Shown in pieces: positions 1 to 11,484 of a stretch of DNA of 64,000 nt; position 1 is the stretch's first letter, and every line of letters begins with the position of its first letter. This DNA is from Hyposmocoma kahamanoa (lineage: Eukaryota; Arthropoda; Insecta; Lepidoptera; Cosmopterigidae). The translations under genes and the position numbers were made by a program. The stretch spans positions 3,710,134 to 3,774,133 of the forward strand of contig NW_020653750.1 in the NCBI RefSeq assembly GCF_003589595.1. The letters run 5' to 3'. The notes beneath the pieces were generated by a model. It ran no database searches, was not told where the DNA came from, and was given only the letters and a program-made list of their open reading frames with translations.

Positions 1-95
1 GGAAGGTAGCCATGAATCTAATCATGTCATTCCAGTAATCTGATACATCCACCCCGCAGACCACCTTCGGTTTTCCTTGCATTTCATTGTCTCGT

Positions 96-847
96 ACTTT
101 TATTATTAATTTTATAGTAAGCCAGTAAGTATGTACTTAGCGGATTCTTTAAACGTTCCATTATCTAGGCATCTTACTGGAAAACCGGGCAGGTGAAGAT
201 TTGTATTACGATAAAATAATGTGGTATCGCAAAAAGATGTAATACCTTTTTCAATTACGATTGCGAAATATACTGAAAAACGATAAAAACTATTGAGAAA
301 TGCATTACTGAACAATAATAATACGTATGTTCGTATAACTTGCAAATCTCTGGTCATAAAATTATTGAAGCTACGAAATTCCTGTGTGCTAAATAAAGAA
401 ATATATAACCAATAGCAAATTAGTCTTAGAACATCGCTTGTAATTCCGTTCAATACAACGAGTACATTAAAAAACAACGTGTTCACTGTATTTGCAAGTT
501 ATAAACGACGTAAATTCATTTGACTATGTTAATATAAGTCAACTATAAAAATAATACGAGGCCGTAAACCTTGCGAATCCCGCTAGGTTTATACACAATG
601 TACTTTTTGTTTAATGTATTAAAAAAGCAATAATTCCACGGTGGAAATTTGAAATCTCGTAATGAAAAATGTCCCGTACTACAAAATATCGCTTACGACA
701 TTTCAAAATTCGCTACTTTGACGAAATTATTACCTTTATATCGACTATGGAAATTTGAAATGTCCTAAGAGACATTTTATCGTAAGGTCATTTTCCCTTA
801 ATTACACTTAATTTCCAAAAACAATACACAAGATGTCTATGAAATAG
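96..847. other. AT-rich non-coding stretch within the MBOAT gene
   Basis: This lies between the left edge and the SINE. It contains a 124-codon minus-strand open frame (112-486) rich in Phe, Leu and Tyr, which has no splice signals that fit the MBOAT exons and no family I recognise. I treat it as intron. Confidence 0.4.
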
Positions 848-1065
848 ATTAATAATAACGCACACACTCATAACCCCGCACTAGAGAAACCCTACTGTAT
901 AGCGGGTGCCATGGACACACACATAGACAATCACAAATTACACCCAAACTCACGAGAGAAATAAATGTAGGCCATACAAATATTTCTCCCCGTCAGGTAA
1001 TCGAACCTGGGACCTCTGCGTGGCAGTCACTAAGACGTGTAGCGAATCAAAGCAGTCGCTACAGC
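848..1065 (-). mobile_element. tRNA-derived SINE, family A (minus copy)
   Basis: On the minus strand the sequence reads through a tRNA-like B box (GGTTCGATTAC, slightly worn), then a body shared with the copy at 58072-58292: the same order of landmarks (tRNA-like head, TTTATTTCTCTCGTGAG, GTCTATGTGTGTGTC, GGCACCCGC, GTGTGCGTTAT). The tail is a short ATT repeat instead of poly(A). The first half of the tRNA-like head is poorly preserved. It sits in an intron of the MBOAT-type gene. Confidence 0.75.
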
Positions 1066-1445
1066 AAAACCGTTTAACATCTTTTTAAGACTATTTAAAT
1101 GAACATTGGTAGCCAGTGAGAAGTTGTTCGACAGACAGTTCGAATATATAGTTTCACCATATATCTTCAATTTGTAACTTACATACATTTGTGAATTTTA
1201 GTGGCAATATCTAACTAACTAACAGTGATGAAACTTGCAAGGTGAAAAAGATTTACAAGCTTTGTGAAAGTGGAGGCTAAATACTTTCCTTAGAGGAGAC
1301 ACGTAACGGCAAAATTACATATTTTGTTTTTAACGTTAAGTCGCTAAATTCTCAGATAAAAACCGAAACTCAAAATTTTTGGCTTAATAGAATATTAAGA
1401 CTATAACAAATTTTCATTCGATCATGCCTTCTGAATAATACTTAC

Positions 1446-4232
1446 TTTCCCATGTGATGATGAGGTACCACTCTCAGCAATGTGTAGTTCAGCATTGGAA
1501 GTACAGACATGTGTATAGATTGCCTGAAAAACATTCGATATGCTAAGAAACCTTTGCAAAATGTATACATTAGAACGTAAAAGGTGGCATGTACATGACA
1601 TGCAAATTGGTTAAAAAACAAATATTACGAATACAGCCTCGAAAGCTACATGTTGCCGTCTATAATATGTAGATGTAAAACAGCTGAGAAAGGCAAGTGA
1701 TATTTATTGTTTCACTTGAAAACACGCAATACCAGTTAGTGTCGATGGATGTTCATTGTTGCCATTTGATAAGCGTTTGTATACTATTCCGTGTTATGAT
1801 GTATCCATATTGTTTGAAAGGAAAATAATATTTTTATCAAAACATTACGCTACCTCAACCCTGCACAGCTTTTAAGACGAAAAAAAATAATAGTACGCTG
1901 TTTGATTAAAGTTTAGTTGAATAGATTACTACTAATAACAGTTTAGTGGACTATATAGTATCAGGTTATCAAAGCTTTGATAAATCAATTATGTAAACAT
2001 TAGTCCCCTCTATATAATATGAAGTAGCAGTTAAAAATAGAAGCACTACTAGAGTTTCTAATTTATCTAGTATACTATACATATAAACATTGTATATAAA
2101 CATTGTAAACAATGGCGTAGATAACATTCTTATCTTGCTTCAGAAGTATAATAAGAAATTATCAAAAACTGTTAAAAACATATTACTTCATATTTGGTTT
2201 CTACATGCATAGATATTAGTTTGGCGTAGGCATTTGTATCTTTATTGAGTGTCGGATGGTATGTATGACTAATACTCGTATGACGCAAATAGGAACGGTC
2301 TGATGACCAAATGAATTTATTGCTTAAGGAGGAAAAATTAATATTCACTATCAAGTTGTTAGTACTAAAAATAAAACCATAGTTACTTTAGTTTTGGTAG
2401 TGTCAAAATTATATCTAATTATATAATCAATGACAAGGTCATTATGTGAGTTTCGTTTTTTTATGCACTGCAGTTTCATACCTATTGTGTCATATATATG
2501 TGTGTATTCATATTGGACTATATATATATTATCATTGGACTGTGTTAAATAGCAGATTCAATAAACTTATTGTGTAAATATGACTGTATTTCGTTTGGTT
2601 TTTAAACAAATTAAGTATAAACCTTATCTAATACAAAATTAGAAAACTAAAAATAATTAATTTAGGGAATTTGAACTTAAATGTGAACTAAATTGAAAAT
2701 ATATTATTTATTGTATTAACCTTTTACATTGAAATACAACAAACAGGGATATTAATTGTTAAGCCATTAGATAAAAAAGATTATAAAAATACTGGAAAAA
2801 ATTTCTACACAATTCACGTTAAGTTCCATTCGCAATATTTGAGATTACATTACTACGCAGACTGATCTATTATAACACAGTAAGACTTACTTTCCGAAGC
2901 AAAAATATCCCATAATCAGACCTATAATAAGGCACACAGAGTGTCGAAATTCGGGCGAAGCAAGTCTCAATGGTTTCCGAAACAGACGGGCCAGGCATAG
3001 TGCAGCTAATTGTGCAATCAAAAAATTAACCTAATGGAAGAAAACATAATGTTATCAATTTTGAAATGTGCTAGTTGTGAGACTACTACAAAACTTAGTA
3101 TAATTCACAGAAATAATTTTGAAATGTAGTAATAAATGTTATATTTAAATAACTAAGGCCAATATTAATAAATTCATCTCACTCAAGTGTGGAATTGATA
3201 TGAAGACCTTACTTAAGTCATATAAATTATCACTTGAGTGTCATTCAACAATTCCTCAAAGTACATACATTGAGAGTTGGTAAAATTTCCACATTACTTA
3301 GCGCTTAAGCTACCACTTAAGATGGTATTTAAGGCTTAATAAATAAAGTGCAAGCTCTTGGTCATATAAGATGGTAACATCCAAGATGAAAATACTTAGA
3401 ACCTCTTTTAAGAGGAAACTTTGAAATGTATTTCGAGATCCTGAGTGACTTCTAAGCCATTACACACTTAATAAGACTGGGAGCTGAAAAATTTATTAAG
3501 CCATCATTTTATATCCTAGAAACGCAGTGTCTGTAATGATTTTTGTACGGTAGCAACCTAGTACCACACAATGTCTCTAACATGCAGCTGTGTTATCTTC
3601 CAACATTTAAAAATTTTAATTTATAAAAATTTTTTCACCAAAACCATTAAGAACACCATGTGTCTCTAGGACTCGAGTTTGAGGAAAATAAAAATACCTA
3701 AAATTGGTAAAACTGCATTTTTCTATAAGCTATTTAAATAATTCATGAGGAATAAACAATTCACGAGGAACAGTGCCTTGGATCTCAATTGTAAGATTTT
3801 TAGTTAGAAAAAACTGCATTGCAGTATTTATACAATACTGTGTAATAACAAATTGACTGATAAATTTCAGTACATAAAATGTTAATATACTGTTAGATAA
3901 ATAATATTAACAAAATTATTTACTGGTGTCAATAATTTTAAATAATATATAAAATACTAAAAATAATGTTTTTAAATGGAACTCTACAAAGCACAAAATA
4001 AAACAGAACATGTATTTAACTATATTTTTTGTTTACTCTATCATACCTACCTCTTGGCATAAACAAGCCCTCCTACAAAATATTAGATAATGTCTACAAA
4101 CTAGGTGATGCTACAAATATATAGAACCTACCTGAACGGTGGTATACTTACAAGATCTATTGGAAGACCGAGGCGGTGTGATATGAATAGGAATAATTTG
4201 CTGCCGTCGTAGTAATCATAATAAGCCGACAT
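1446..4232 (-). CDS. oys: MBOAT1/2-type lysophospholipid acyltransferase, N-terminal exons (runs off left edge)
   Basis: Three minus-strand exons are visible: 4152-4232 (ATG at 4232, 27 codons, phase 0), 2891-3030 (46 codons plus 2 nt) and 1446-1523 (1 nt, 25 codons, 2 nt). The donors read GTAAGT, GTAAGT and GTAAGT; each acceptor ends in AG. The joined protein begins MSAYYDYYDGSKLFLF and passes through LGLPIDL/VNFLIAQLAALCLARLF to GYFCFG. This follows the start of vertebrate MBOAT1/2 (GS-L---S---LP-D-VNF---QL-AL----FR and FCFGW), as I recall those proteins. The family is multi-pass in the ER membrane and re-acylates lysophospholipids with acyl-CoA. Only about 100 of the usual ~500 residues are here; the catalytic Asn and His exons must lie left of base 1. 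The first membrane helix is around residues 28-42. Start choice: first ATG, followed by the family-like sequence. Confidence 0.8.
1524..2890. other. Intron 2 of the MBOAT-type gene
   Basis: AT-rich sequence with no open frame or repeat I recognise, bounded by the in-phase splice sites of the neighbouring exons. Confidence 0.6.
3031..4151. other. Intron 1 of the MBOAT-type gene
   Basis: AT-rich and non-coding. No recognisable repeat or regulatory motif apart from the terminal splice signals. Confidence 0.6.
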
Positions 4233-5132
4233 CCTGGACTCCGGCGTGGTATTGAATAACACAGATTATTTACTCCACCAATTCTCAGACTCGATTTATA
4301 ACCAACAGTATCACTTTCACTGTCCTAAACCTGAAATATTGACATAGATTTAGCTTCGACGAACGGACAATGAATATCACTGTAGATAAATATTTATATA
4401 ATGTGATTACGATTTACTATAATAACTGACATACGTATTTTTTTCTAAATATAATACCTGACCAGTCTAGGAATATATCAAATAATATATTTTGATTTTC
4501 GAATCATTTCATCCAACCGCAAATCACAACAAATTACAATCAATCATAAATTCAAACAAAATTGGCTTTGGCCTATGAACGAGAACGACGAAGAACTGAC
4601 AAGTTTGACATAACCCTGAAAGTGTAGTGTTGCCAAAAAAATGCCTGACTACTTTTTTGTTTGAGGATGGAAAAAAATAAAGGAAATTGTTTGCTCGCAC
4701 TTGCCGGTCACGGAGGCAGTTATTATATGTGTTCGGTTTTCGGTGTAATGAAAATTCGAGTTTGTGATAGGTTACCATACAGGGCTCTTCGGCTCTTCCG
4801 TTAGAGACTTAAAGAACATACCTCCTTATTAAAGACAAGCGGAATAACGTCATGCTGTTCTTTGACTCTGCTGACCTTCTCTGTGAGCTCCGAGTGTAAT
4901 TAGTAGAGATAGCAATAAATTAACGATATCTATGTTTGAAGTCTTTGGAATAAGTTAATTACTGATCACAGTGATGAGGGGCTGTAGTATATCAAAAATA
5001 ATCTAGGATGATCCCTGTTATAGTTCATAAAAGTCTACACAATATAACCTTGTAACGTCTCGTCGTGCACTAATTTACGTATTTCATAAATTATTTTTTT
5101 TTATGCTATCGCTTTTAAATATAATAGTATTT
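4233..5132. other. Region upstream of the MBOAT-type gene
   Basis: It should contain the 5' UTR and promoter of the minus-strand acyltransferase gene. I see no clear TATA box. Around 4664 is the string GAGGATGGAAAAAAATAAA, which recurs with small changes near 6053, 31870 and 57890, so it probably belongs to a short dispersed repeat. Confidence 0.35.
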
Positions 5133-5363
5133 ACGACTAAAAAGTCATTGAAAAAACCAAATACAAAGATACGATGCATGTACATAGAAAAATTCGTGAG
5201 GTCCGCTGGTTCGTTCCGTGACTTAGCGTATAGCGTCTGGCACGGTAAGCTAGAAGACGTCGAATCCGGCCGGATCGAAGGAATTTTTTCTGAGTGTTCG
5301 ATCTTTGTATTAATAAATATAACAAACTAGTGGAGTAATTTCACAAAAAATAATTGAATATCA
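5133..5363 (+). mobile_element. SINE family B (tRNA-like) joined to a MITE half
   Basis: Bases 5170-5290 match the reverse complement of 44826-44990: GAGGTCCGCTGGTTCGTTCC, then a tRNA-like stretch with GTCTGGCACGG and a worn B box, then GGATCGAAGGA-TTTTTT. From about 5296 the sequence changes to one arm of the inverted-repeat element seen complete at 45115-45287 (ACTAGTGGAGTAATTTCAC, ending TTGAATATC). This may be two elements side by side or one chimeric unit. Confidence 0.6.
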
Positions 5364-5559
5364 ATTCAATAAAAATTTAAAATATAATAGTATTTGTTTA
5401 AATAAATATATTACATAATATATATAAATCTTTTACATACTGCCGGTGTGACATTGACAGTTATTCTTTTTTTAATTTACTTTTGTCACATAGAAGTCTC
5501 TTCATGTCAAGTGTGTATTTTTTTCACGATAAATCACATCCCTTTAGAACTAAATTCTC

Positions 5560-5650
5560 TTTGCTTAGAACTCCTTGTGAAAGAGCTCAGGGAAGTACTG
5601 CGCCAATGTGAACAATACTACATTCTGGTTTTGAAGGGGAAGAATAAAAA
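5560..5650 (+). repeat. Decayed fragment of the GTTCGTCC/GTCCCGTCAC repeat family
   Basis: Segments such as CTTGTGAAAGAGCTCAGGGA, AGTACTGC and CTGGTTTTGAAGGGG line up in order with the better copies at 41911-42210 and 44047-44329, but the rest of the element has been lost or changed. Confidence 0.35.
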
Positions 5651-6441
5651 CATTTCTCATTTATTAACAGAGCCGGAGGAGCTCTATCAAAATATAACAA
5701 GAAATCAATGTTTATTTGTGAAAGAGAGAATATTTTTTTTACAAAAATCCATTAATTTTTTACGACATCGCTGTGCAAAGGTTACTTCATTACACTGCAT
5801 TTGCTAGAAATTAGGCATATTCGTACGGTTTTCGATTATTCTTATTCTATGAATTACATTGTTGAAAGAGTCTGACTGCTTTTGCACACGGAATTATTTG
5901 CATAAAGAGAGTACTCAACAAAAATCAAGAGTAGGTATATAATAAGTACTCGATGGGCTTAAGTAAAAGTATTTACTTACACGGATTTGCGTTAGCGACA
6001 GCCACATTATTTTTGTAATTTAAGTATTAAAAAAATGCAAAGTTTCATCTTGGAGGATGGAAAAAAATTAAATAGTCTAAGGGTTTCATTAATTTAAATA
6101 GTTATATTTCTAAACCATTTCATTTTAAAATATAACAATAAAAAGATTACCTATTTACCTATATATGTAATCTTTTTGTCCTAAGTTGATCATCATACAA
6201 AGGCATAGAGGCGTTAAGTAATCCAATCACTTTATCTAGTGTCAAATAATGAAAATTCGCAAAAGTACATTTTGACTTCCCATCATTTCTAGGAATGCAT
6301 ACAGTTGTATCTTATTTCCACTTACTTCATAATAAGGTATCGAGATACTTCCTTCTCACCTCTATCCCCAATTTTCACATTTATTGTGGCACACCAATTA
6401 CAATTATGAGATTATACAAGAACATTGTTATTACAAACTTA
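5651..6441. other. Intergenic AT-rich sequence 3' of the zinc-finger gene
   Basis: No gene or clear repeat seen. It ends at the presumed poly(A) region of the minus-strand zinc-finger gene. Confidence 0.4.
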
Positions 6442-6447
6442 TTTATT
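6442..6447 (-). terminator. Candidate poly(A) signal of the zinc-finger gene
   Basis: TTTATT on the plus strand, so AATAAA on the minus strand, about 40 nt past the TAA stop. Position is suitable, but the region is AT-rich and chance matches are common. Confidence 0.4.
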
Positions 6448-6487
6448 ATTATGTACATACTTAATAGTTGTTACATATTTACTAATT

Positions 6488-7903
6488 TTATGGTTTAATA
6501 CCACTTCTATTTATTTCACTGTGAACCCTTTTGCAGTGCCTTGTTACATCATGAACAGTTTTAAATTTTTTGTCACAGATATGACAAGGGTGAATTTTTA
6601 AATTAGTATGGGTTTTCAAGTGCTTCAGGAGATATTTTTTTGAACTAAATATTTTGTTGCATACATTGCAAGAGAAAGAACCTTCTTTTGGATGTACAGA
6701 ATGATTATGAATTCTCAGGTGCATAACACATTTGAAGACTTTATTACAGATTTCACATCTTTGGGCAGCTTCAGGAGGAGCATGGGTAACTTTTACATGT
6801 CTTTGCAAATGTATTTGCGACTTGAAAATCTTTGAACAGATTTCACAAGCAACTGGCTCTTGAACAGAGTGACAAATTTCTATATGGCGTTTAAGAGACG
6901 CATGGTCAGATAATTCTTTATCACATAAAGTACAAAGATTTATTCTTCTAAATTCGGAATGTTCCCTCTCATAATGCCATAACAAAGATGTATTTGTTGC
7001 AAAAAATTTATCACAATCCGAACACTTTAATTCACCAACTTTGTATTTTTTCGGTTCAGTTTTCACTCCTTGATGGACATGTTTTTCATGTCTTTGAAGA
7101 GTTTTAATAGTTTTAAAAGATTTCGAACATATTTGGCATATACAAGCCTGAGACGCATGTACATTTTGAATATGCTTCTTGTAACATGCAATTGAAGAAA
7201 GTGTACGGCCACATTCTTGGCATCTATACATTAGTCCATCACTTGGATGAGTCCAATTAATGTGCCGTTGCAGTAGCATATCATTTTTGAAAGTTTTTTT
7301 ACATGTTTCACATTGCACTGAATTTTCTTCAGAAGAATGGACTTGGCGAATGTGTATTTTCAAATTGTACTTTTGTTTGAAAACTTTGTTACATATTTGG
7401 CAAGCTACACTTTCTTGTGGTTCAGGATGAGAATAAAATATATGATTACTCAACTTTTTCTTATTCATAAATGTTTTCTGACATACATTGCAAGTCACTT
7501 CATTGTTCTCAGCATGTACAGAGTTTAAGTGGGTACGCAAGTGAGATATGGATTTAAAACTACGATAGCATACTTTGCATTCAACTGCATCATCTTCCTT
7601 TGAATGTACAAATTTCAAGTGTTGTTTTAAATTTGCTCTATTTTTAAAAGTATTTTCACACTGAGGACATTTTACTCTGTTTATTTTTCCATTTTGATAC
7701 ACTTTCTCTGCAGTATCTTGCATTGAACTTGATGGTCCTTGTACTACTAAAGCTTGAAGATTAAATTTTGGTTGGAATTCATCTCCTTGTGTCTTTTCAG
7801 TGCCAGGAAATATGGAAACATCTTCATTGAAATCAACATCTTCAATTTTAACTTCTACTTTAATATGTTCTATCTCTGGTTCGAGTCTGGCTGTTTGGTC
7901 CAT
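6488..7903 (-). CDS. C2H2 zinc-finger protein with 13 fingers
   Basis: A probable nuclear DNA-binding regulator; its target is unknown. From the ATG at 7903 the protein is 471 residues. The first ~78 residues are acidic and finger-free, with two adjacent sumoylation-type motifs (IKVE at 14-17, VKIE at 18-21). Thirteen C2H2 fingers fill residues ~79-461, all in one coding exon. Twelve have C-x2-C-x12-H-x4-H and the twelfth has H-x3-H. Most linkers are longer than the canonical TGEKP, typical of insect arrays. Another motif of sumoylation type, VKTE, lies between fingers 7 and 8. Start choice: the frame is open ten codons further, but TTTCTTTTCCAG just upstream (AG at 7912-7911) looks like a splice acceptor, so the ATG at 7903 is the better start. 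No orthologue is named because such arrays diverge quickly. Confidence 0.85.
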   Translation of the reverse strand: MDQTARLEPEIEHIKVEVKIEDVDFNEDVSIFPGTEKTQGDEFQPKFNLQALVVQGPSSSMQDTAEKVYQNGKINRVKCPQCENTFKNRANLKQHLKFVHSKEDDAVECKVCYRSFKSISHLRTHLNSVHAENNEVTCNVCQKTFMNKKKLSNHIFYSHPEPQESVACQICNKVFKQKYNLKIHIRQVHSSEENSVQCETCKKTFKNDMLLQRHINWTHPSDGLMYRCQECGRTLSSIACYKKHIQNVHASQACICQICSKSFKTIKTLQRHEKHVHQGVKTEPKKYKVGELKCSDCDKFFATNTSLLWHYEREHSEFRRINLCTLCDKELSDHASLKRHIEICHSVQEPVACEICSKIFKSQIHLQRHVKVTHAPPEAAQRCEICNKVFKCVMHLRIHNHSVHPKEGSFSCNVCNKIFSSKKYLLKHLKTHTNLKIHPCHICDKKFKTVHDVTRHCKRVHSEINRSGIKP

Positions 7904-7912
7904 TTCGTAACT

Positions 7913-8918
7913 GGAAAAGAAAGTTGTCATCACTGAAGAACAAGTAAAAAAAATATGGCAAGGAACATTTGTAGGTCATTGAAGTTTCACACATTTGTGT
8001 GAGTTTTTATTTAGCACCTATTTCAAAAAGAACTATTTATATAATAAAGCAGTTTTATTTACTATGAGAGACAGAAAAAACAGTAAAAATTGTGGGCTTA
8101 TGTAGTAATTTCTTCCAACCATCTTGAATACGAAACACGTAGATTTCGTGTTCACAATACGTGTTTAACTGATTTTGGAATGCGTATTAAGTAAATATTT
8201 AACAAAAATGAACTTACTCTTCTTAGTTAATTCAACTTTGTCTAAACAATGTAAAAATCGCAAATAAACTGATTAAATTGACTACGGAATACAAACCCAA
8301 ACAAAAATTAGCAAAACTATGATTATTTTGGTTCTGTTACTTCTACACAAACTAATAAGGAACGAGATAGCATTGATGTATTATAGTAATAAAACATCTC
8401 CATCAAAGCTCCATGTTGCCTCCTGAACCTGAAAAAAAACACATTTTGACATTTTTGGTTTAAAGTGTTACCATTTAAATAATTGATTACCAAATGGTAA
8501 GAAAAGGTAATGATCTGCCCGTAGCATGCCACCGCGACAAACCTATTAGAATTTTATCACAATAACTAACGTGGCGAGAACCGTGACGTCACTTTTTTGT
8601 TGCACCTCGCGCACCGCAACCAAATCAATGGCCGCAAGGGCCGCGAAACAATATCGCAGTACCAAACATGGCCGCAAGGTTACAGCCATCTGTGGTTATA
8701 GCTGATTTTAGAACATTTCGACAGTTCTGCACAGAATTTTATCAACGTAACAATTAAGTGCACAAATGAGATAAAAAGAAAAAACAAAATATTTTTTGGT
8801 ATATACGGAGACGTATACATAGGTCAGTAGTTGGCCTGTCTCTAATTCAGTGTAAACGGGAGTTGATATTTATAAGAGGACTCTAAAACTAAACTTCGAC
8901 ACACGCGACTCCGACAAC
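7913..8918. other. Presumed 5' intron and promoter region of the zinc-finger gene
   Basis: The first ~500 bases are AT-rich and look intronic. From 8560 to 8700 the sequence is richer in GC and CpG, with ATGGCCGCAAGG present twice (8627 and 8669), as expected for a promoter. A 69-codon minus-strand open frame (8323-8532) has no recognisable content. Confidence 0.35.
8584..8591. promoter_or_regulatory. Palindromic CRE-type site TGACGTCA
   Basis: An exact 8-bp cAMP-response-element palindrome, the binding site of CREB/ATF bZIP dimers in animals. It lies in the GC-richer segment about 680 bp upstream of the zinc-finger start codon. Function is inferred from the motif and position only. Confidence 0.35.
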
Positions 8919-9110
8919 ATGTTACATCGACATGATTTTACTCAGACATTACGTTACTCCGACAATAAGTTACTTGGACATTATTTTACTCAGACACTAT
9001 GCTACTCCGACAATATGTTACTTGGACATTATTTTACTCAGACACTATGCTACTCCGACAACAGGTTACATCGACATGATTTTACTCAGACACTACGCTA
9101 CATCGACAAC
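8919..9110 (+). repeat. Four-copy 48-bp tandem repeat with ~16-bp sub-units
   Basis: Four consecutive 48-bp units start at 8919, 8967, 9015 and 9063. Each consists of three related ~16-bp pieces, TTACATCGACATGATTT, TACTCAGACATTACG and TTACTCCGACAATA-type. Units 2 and 3 are almost identical, and units 1 and 4 share the CATCGACATGA variant. Because 48 is a multiple of three, a 94-codon frame (8919-9203) reads four 16-residue repeats of the type LxxHxFTQTLxYxDN. A second frame is also open, which argues that openness is a by-product of the repeat. There is no signal peptide and no family match I know. Confidence 0.85.
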
Positions 9111-9625
9111 ACAGACGAGGTGTTTATTAAAAAAAATCTTTGTACTCTTGTACAAATTGTGACAAACAAAATTAAGCAATACTGCAATGACTTTACAGTT
9201 TAAATTAAATTACATTATTTCTATACACGTCACTACGTTTGTAGAGGTTAACTCCGGTCAAGCTTGTCATTGGCTCCAACGCTGACTGAAAAAAAACTCC
9301 GGACATTTTTTCGCGGTTTTTGGATTAGACTTTGGATTGTATTTATTGTTATCCATTTATTGGTAAGACAATGGGCAATCTCCTCTAGCAAATACAAGTA
9401 AAACAATACCAATTTTACACTACACACAAAATTGGAAAAATAAATCCACTACATCCAGTCTATCCAAGGGAGGAATTACATTTTTCATATACATAATCAA
9501 CCAGTAGGTGCGTATCACATATCGACACCGTCACGTCGATAACTTTCTGTCTCTAGTATATTCATAAGAACCGATTTATTTTTATAGGCCTATTCTGTGT
9601 ACGGACATGACATGAATTTGTGTTT
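9111..9625. other. Intergenic sequence
   Basis: AT-rich spacer between the tandem array and the LINE 3' end. Nothing recognised. Confidence 0.4.
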
Positions 9626-10940
9626 TATTTATTTATTTAAACACTTTATTGTACCACAAGTAACTTACAAATTTTCATAAACAATTTAAATATTTGTGTA
9701 TAAAGGCGAGCTTATCCCATAAAGAGATTTCTTCCAACTAACCTTTGAAAATCTGAGAGGAAAGTTGGTTTTTGGGGTGGCACTAAAAATAGATAAGTAA
9801 AGAAATGGAATATACTATACTCAATAAATACACAGATATATTTAATAAATCAAATGTACATACGAATACATATATATTAAGTAATGTTTATACATTAATA
9901 CATACAAAGTCTATAATAAAATGAATGCACAAATAAAACTATAAGTAAATATATCAAATGTAAATAAATATTTCAAAAGCTCTAACATGTGGAGTTTGAA
10001 CAATCCCAAAACTTCAAAAGAGCACCCTTGAAAATCCGAAACGAAGGCGACTGTCTGACCTCGACCGGGAGAAGGTTCCACATACGGGCAGCATTTACTG
10101 TGAACGAGTTCGAATATTTTTGGGAACTGTGTTGTGGAAGGACGAGGGACAAATTGGTGCCAGAACGCAAGCGGTCACCCATAGCCTGACGGCATTGAAA
10201 ACGCTCACGTAGATAGCTAGGTGAAGAGGGATGGAACAGGATTTTATAGAGGAAGCATAAAATGTGAGCATTTCTACGTAAACGAATAGGCAACAACTTC
10301 AACTCATCTCTAAACTTGGAAATGTGGTCGTACTTTTTCAATCCACACACAAATCTGATACATTGATTTTGCAGCCGCTCCAATTTATTAAGAAGGTCCT
10401 CCGAAAGATCAAGATAGGTGACGTCACCATAGTCCAGAATAGGAAAAAGAAGAGTGCGTATGAGCATACATTTGGTAGACAGAGGAAGAAAGTACTGCAT
10501 CCGCTTGAGGGAATGAAGTGATGCAAAGATTTTACGACTTACATCGGCGACATGCTCCGACCAAGAAAGTGTCTGATCCATTATGATGCCCAAATTTTTA
10601 ACTGAAGTGGAAAAAGGAATAATGGTGTCATTCAAAACTAAATTGGGCATCACCATAGACTCAAACTTGGAGATGGAATGGCGACTGCCAATAATTATGG
10701 CTTGGGACTTTTGTGCATTTAAAAGAAGTCCGTAGTTCTTAGCCTATACCGAAACCTTTTGTAGGTCGGAATTCAATGTTCCGATAGCAGTAACTACATC
10801 TTCAAGACGGGCTGCAGCATAGATTTGAATGTCATCGGCATAAAGATGGAAAGAAGACGTGAGTGATGATGTAATTCCACCGATAAAGACGGAGAAAAGT
10901 ATAGGTGATAAAACCCCACCCTGCGGAACGTCAGCCGTGT
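9626..10940 (-). mobile_element. 5'-truncated CR1/Jockey-like LINE with reverse transcriptase end
   Basis: On the minus strand the element opens inside the reverse transcriptase with VPQGGVLSPILFSVF and HLYADDIQIY (the YADD catalytic box, ~10930-10820), then continues into the C-terminal frame 10656-9982 (KNLGIIMDQTLSW, KLERLQNQCIRF, ARMWNLLP). A stop codon interrupts the frame near 10746, so it is inactive. The 3' end is an A-rich tail (AATAAATAAATAAA-type) at ~9630. The N-terminal endonuclease and most of the polymerase are missing, as is common for target-primed insertions. Confidence 0.85.
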
Positions 10941-11484
10941 TTTATTATTTTTTCTGTTTTATTAGTATTTGTAAAAGTAAGCTAGTGTTGTAGACTTTTG
11001 TTTGTGTGAGATCATAGTGACACAATTCAATTTTGCATTTGAGTGCACCTGTTTGCTTGTTGTACTACCCCGCCGCTCGCCCCTCAAAAAGTGGCAGAAA
11101 GTTTTGTTCCAGAAATAACGCTAATAGCGCCCCCCCGATGATCACGCCGGTGACCCCGGCTCCCGCCCTATATGCTCTAAGAGTATTATGCATCATTTTT
11201 GTTGAACGGCAACAACGCTTTTAGCCAATTTTAGAACTAAAGGATTAAGCTAACTGGTGGTTTTAAATACACGAATCTGGGAAACACAGTGCACAATGAC
11301 AAAACTGCTGTTTACAGTCAAGTATTGTCGAGAAAAACTTGGTAGGTCAATGAGAGCCAAGTACTTCAAATAAATAAACTATATCTAAGTTGAAATGAAC
11401 ACAAAATATTTTACGTTTACGTGCTTTCACCGCGTCCATTCACTTTGAAATCCACTTTGGAAATATTCTTACTTTACTTATTAC
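10941..11484. other. Intergenic sequence with a short GC-rich patch
   Basis: A GC-rich patch at ~11065-11170 sits in otherwise AT-rich DNA. No family recognised. Confidence 0.35.

Noticed and set aside
1..96. Minus-strand open stretch at the left edge reading MQGKPKVVCGVDVSDYWNDM
   Set aside because: It looks coding and has an AG before it, but its phase does not follow the MBOAT exon at 1446-1523 and the residues do not match that family. It is too short at the edge to assign.
112..486. 124-codon minus-strand frame, hydrophobic
   Set aside because: It recalls a chemoreceptor only by composition. No motif or splice context supports it, and it lies in the presumed MBOAT intron.
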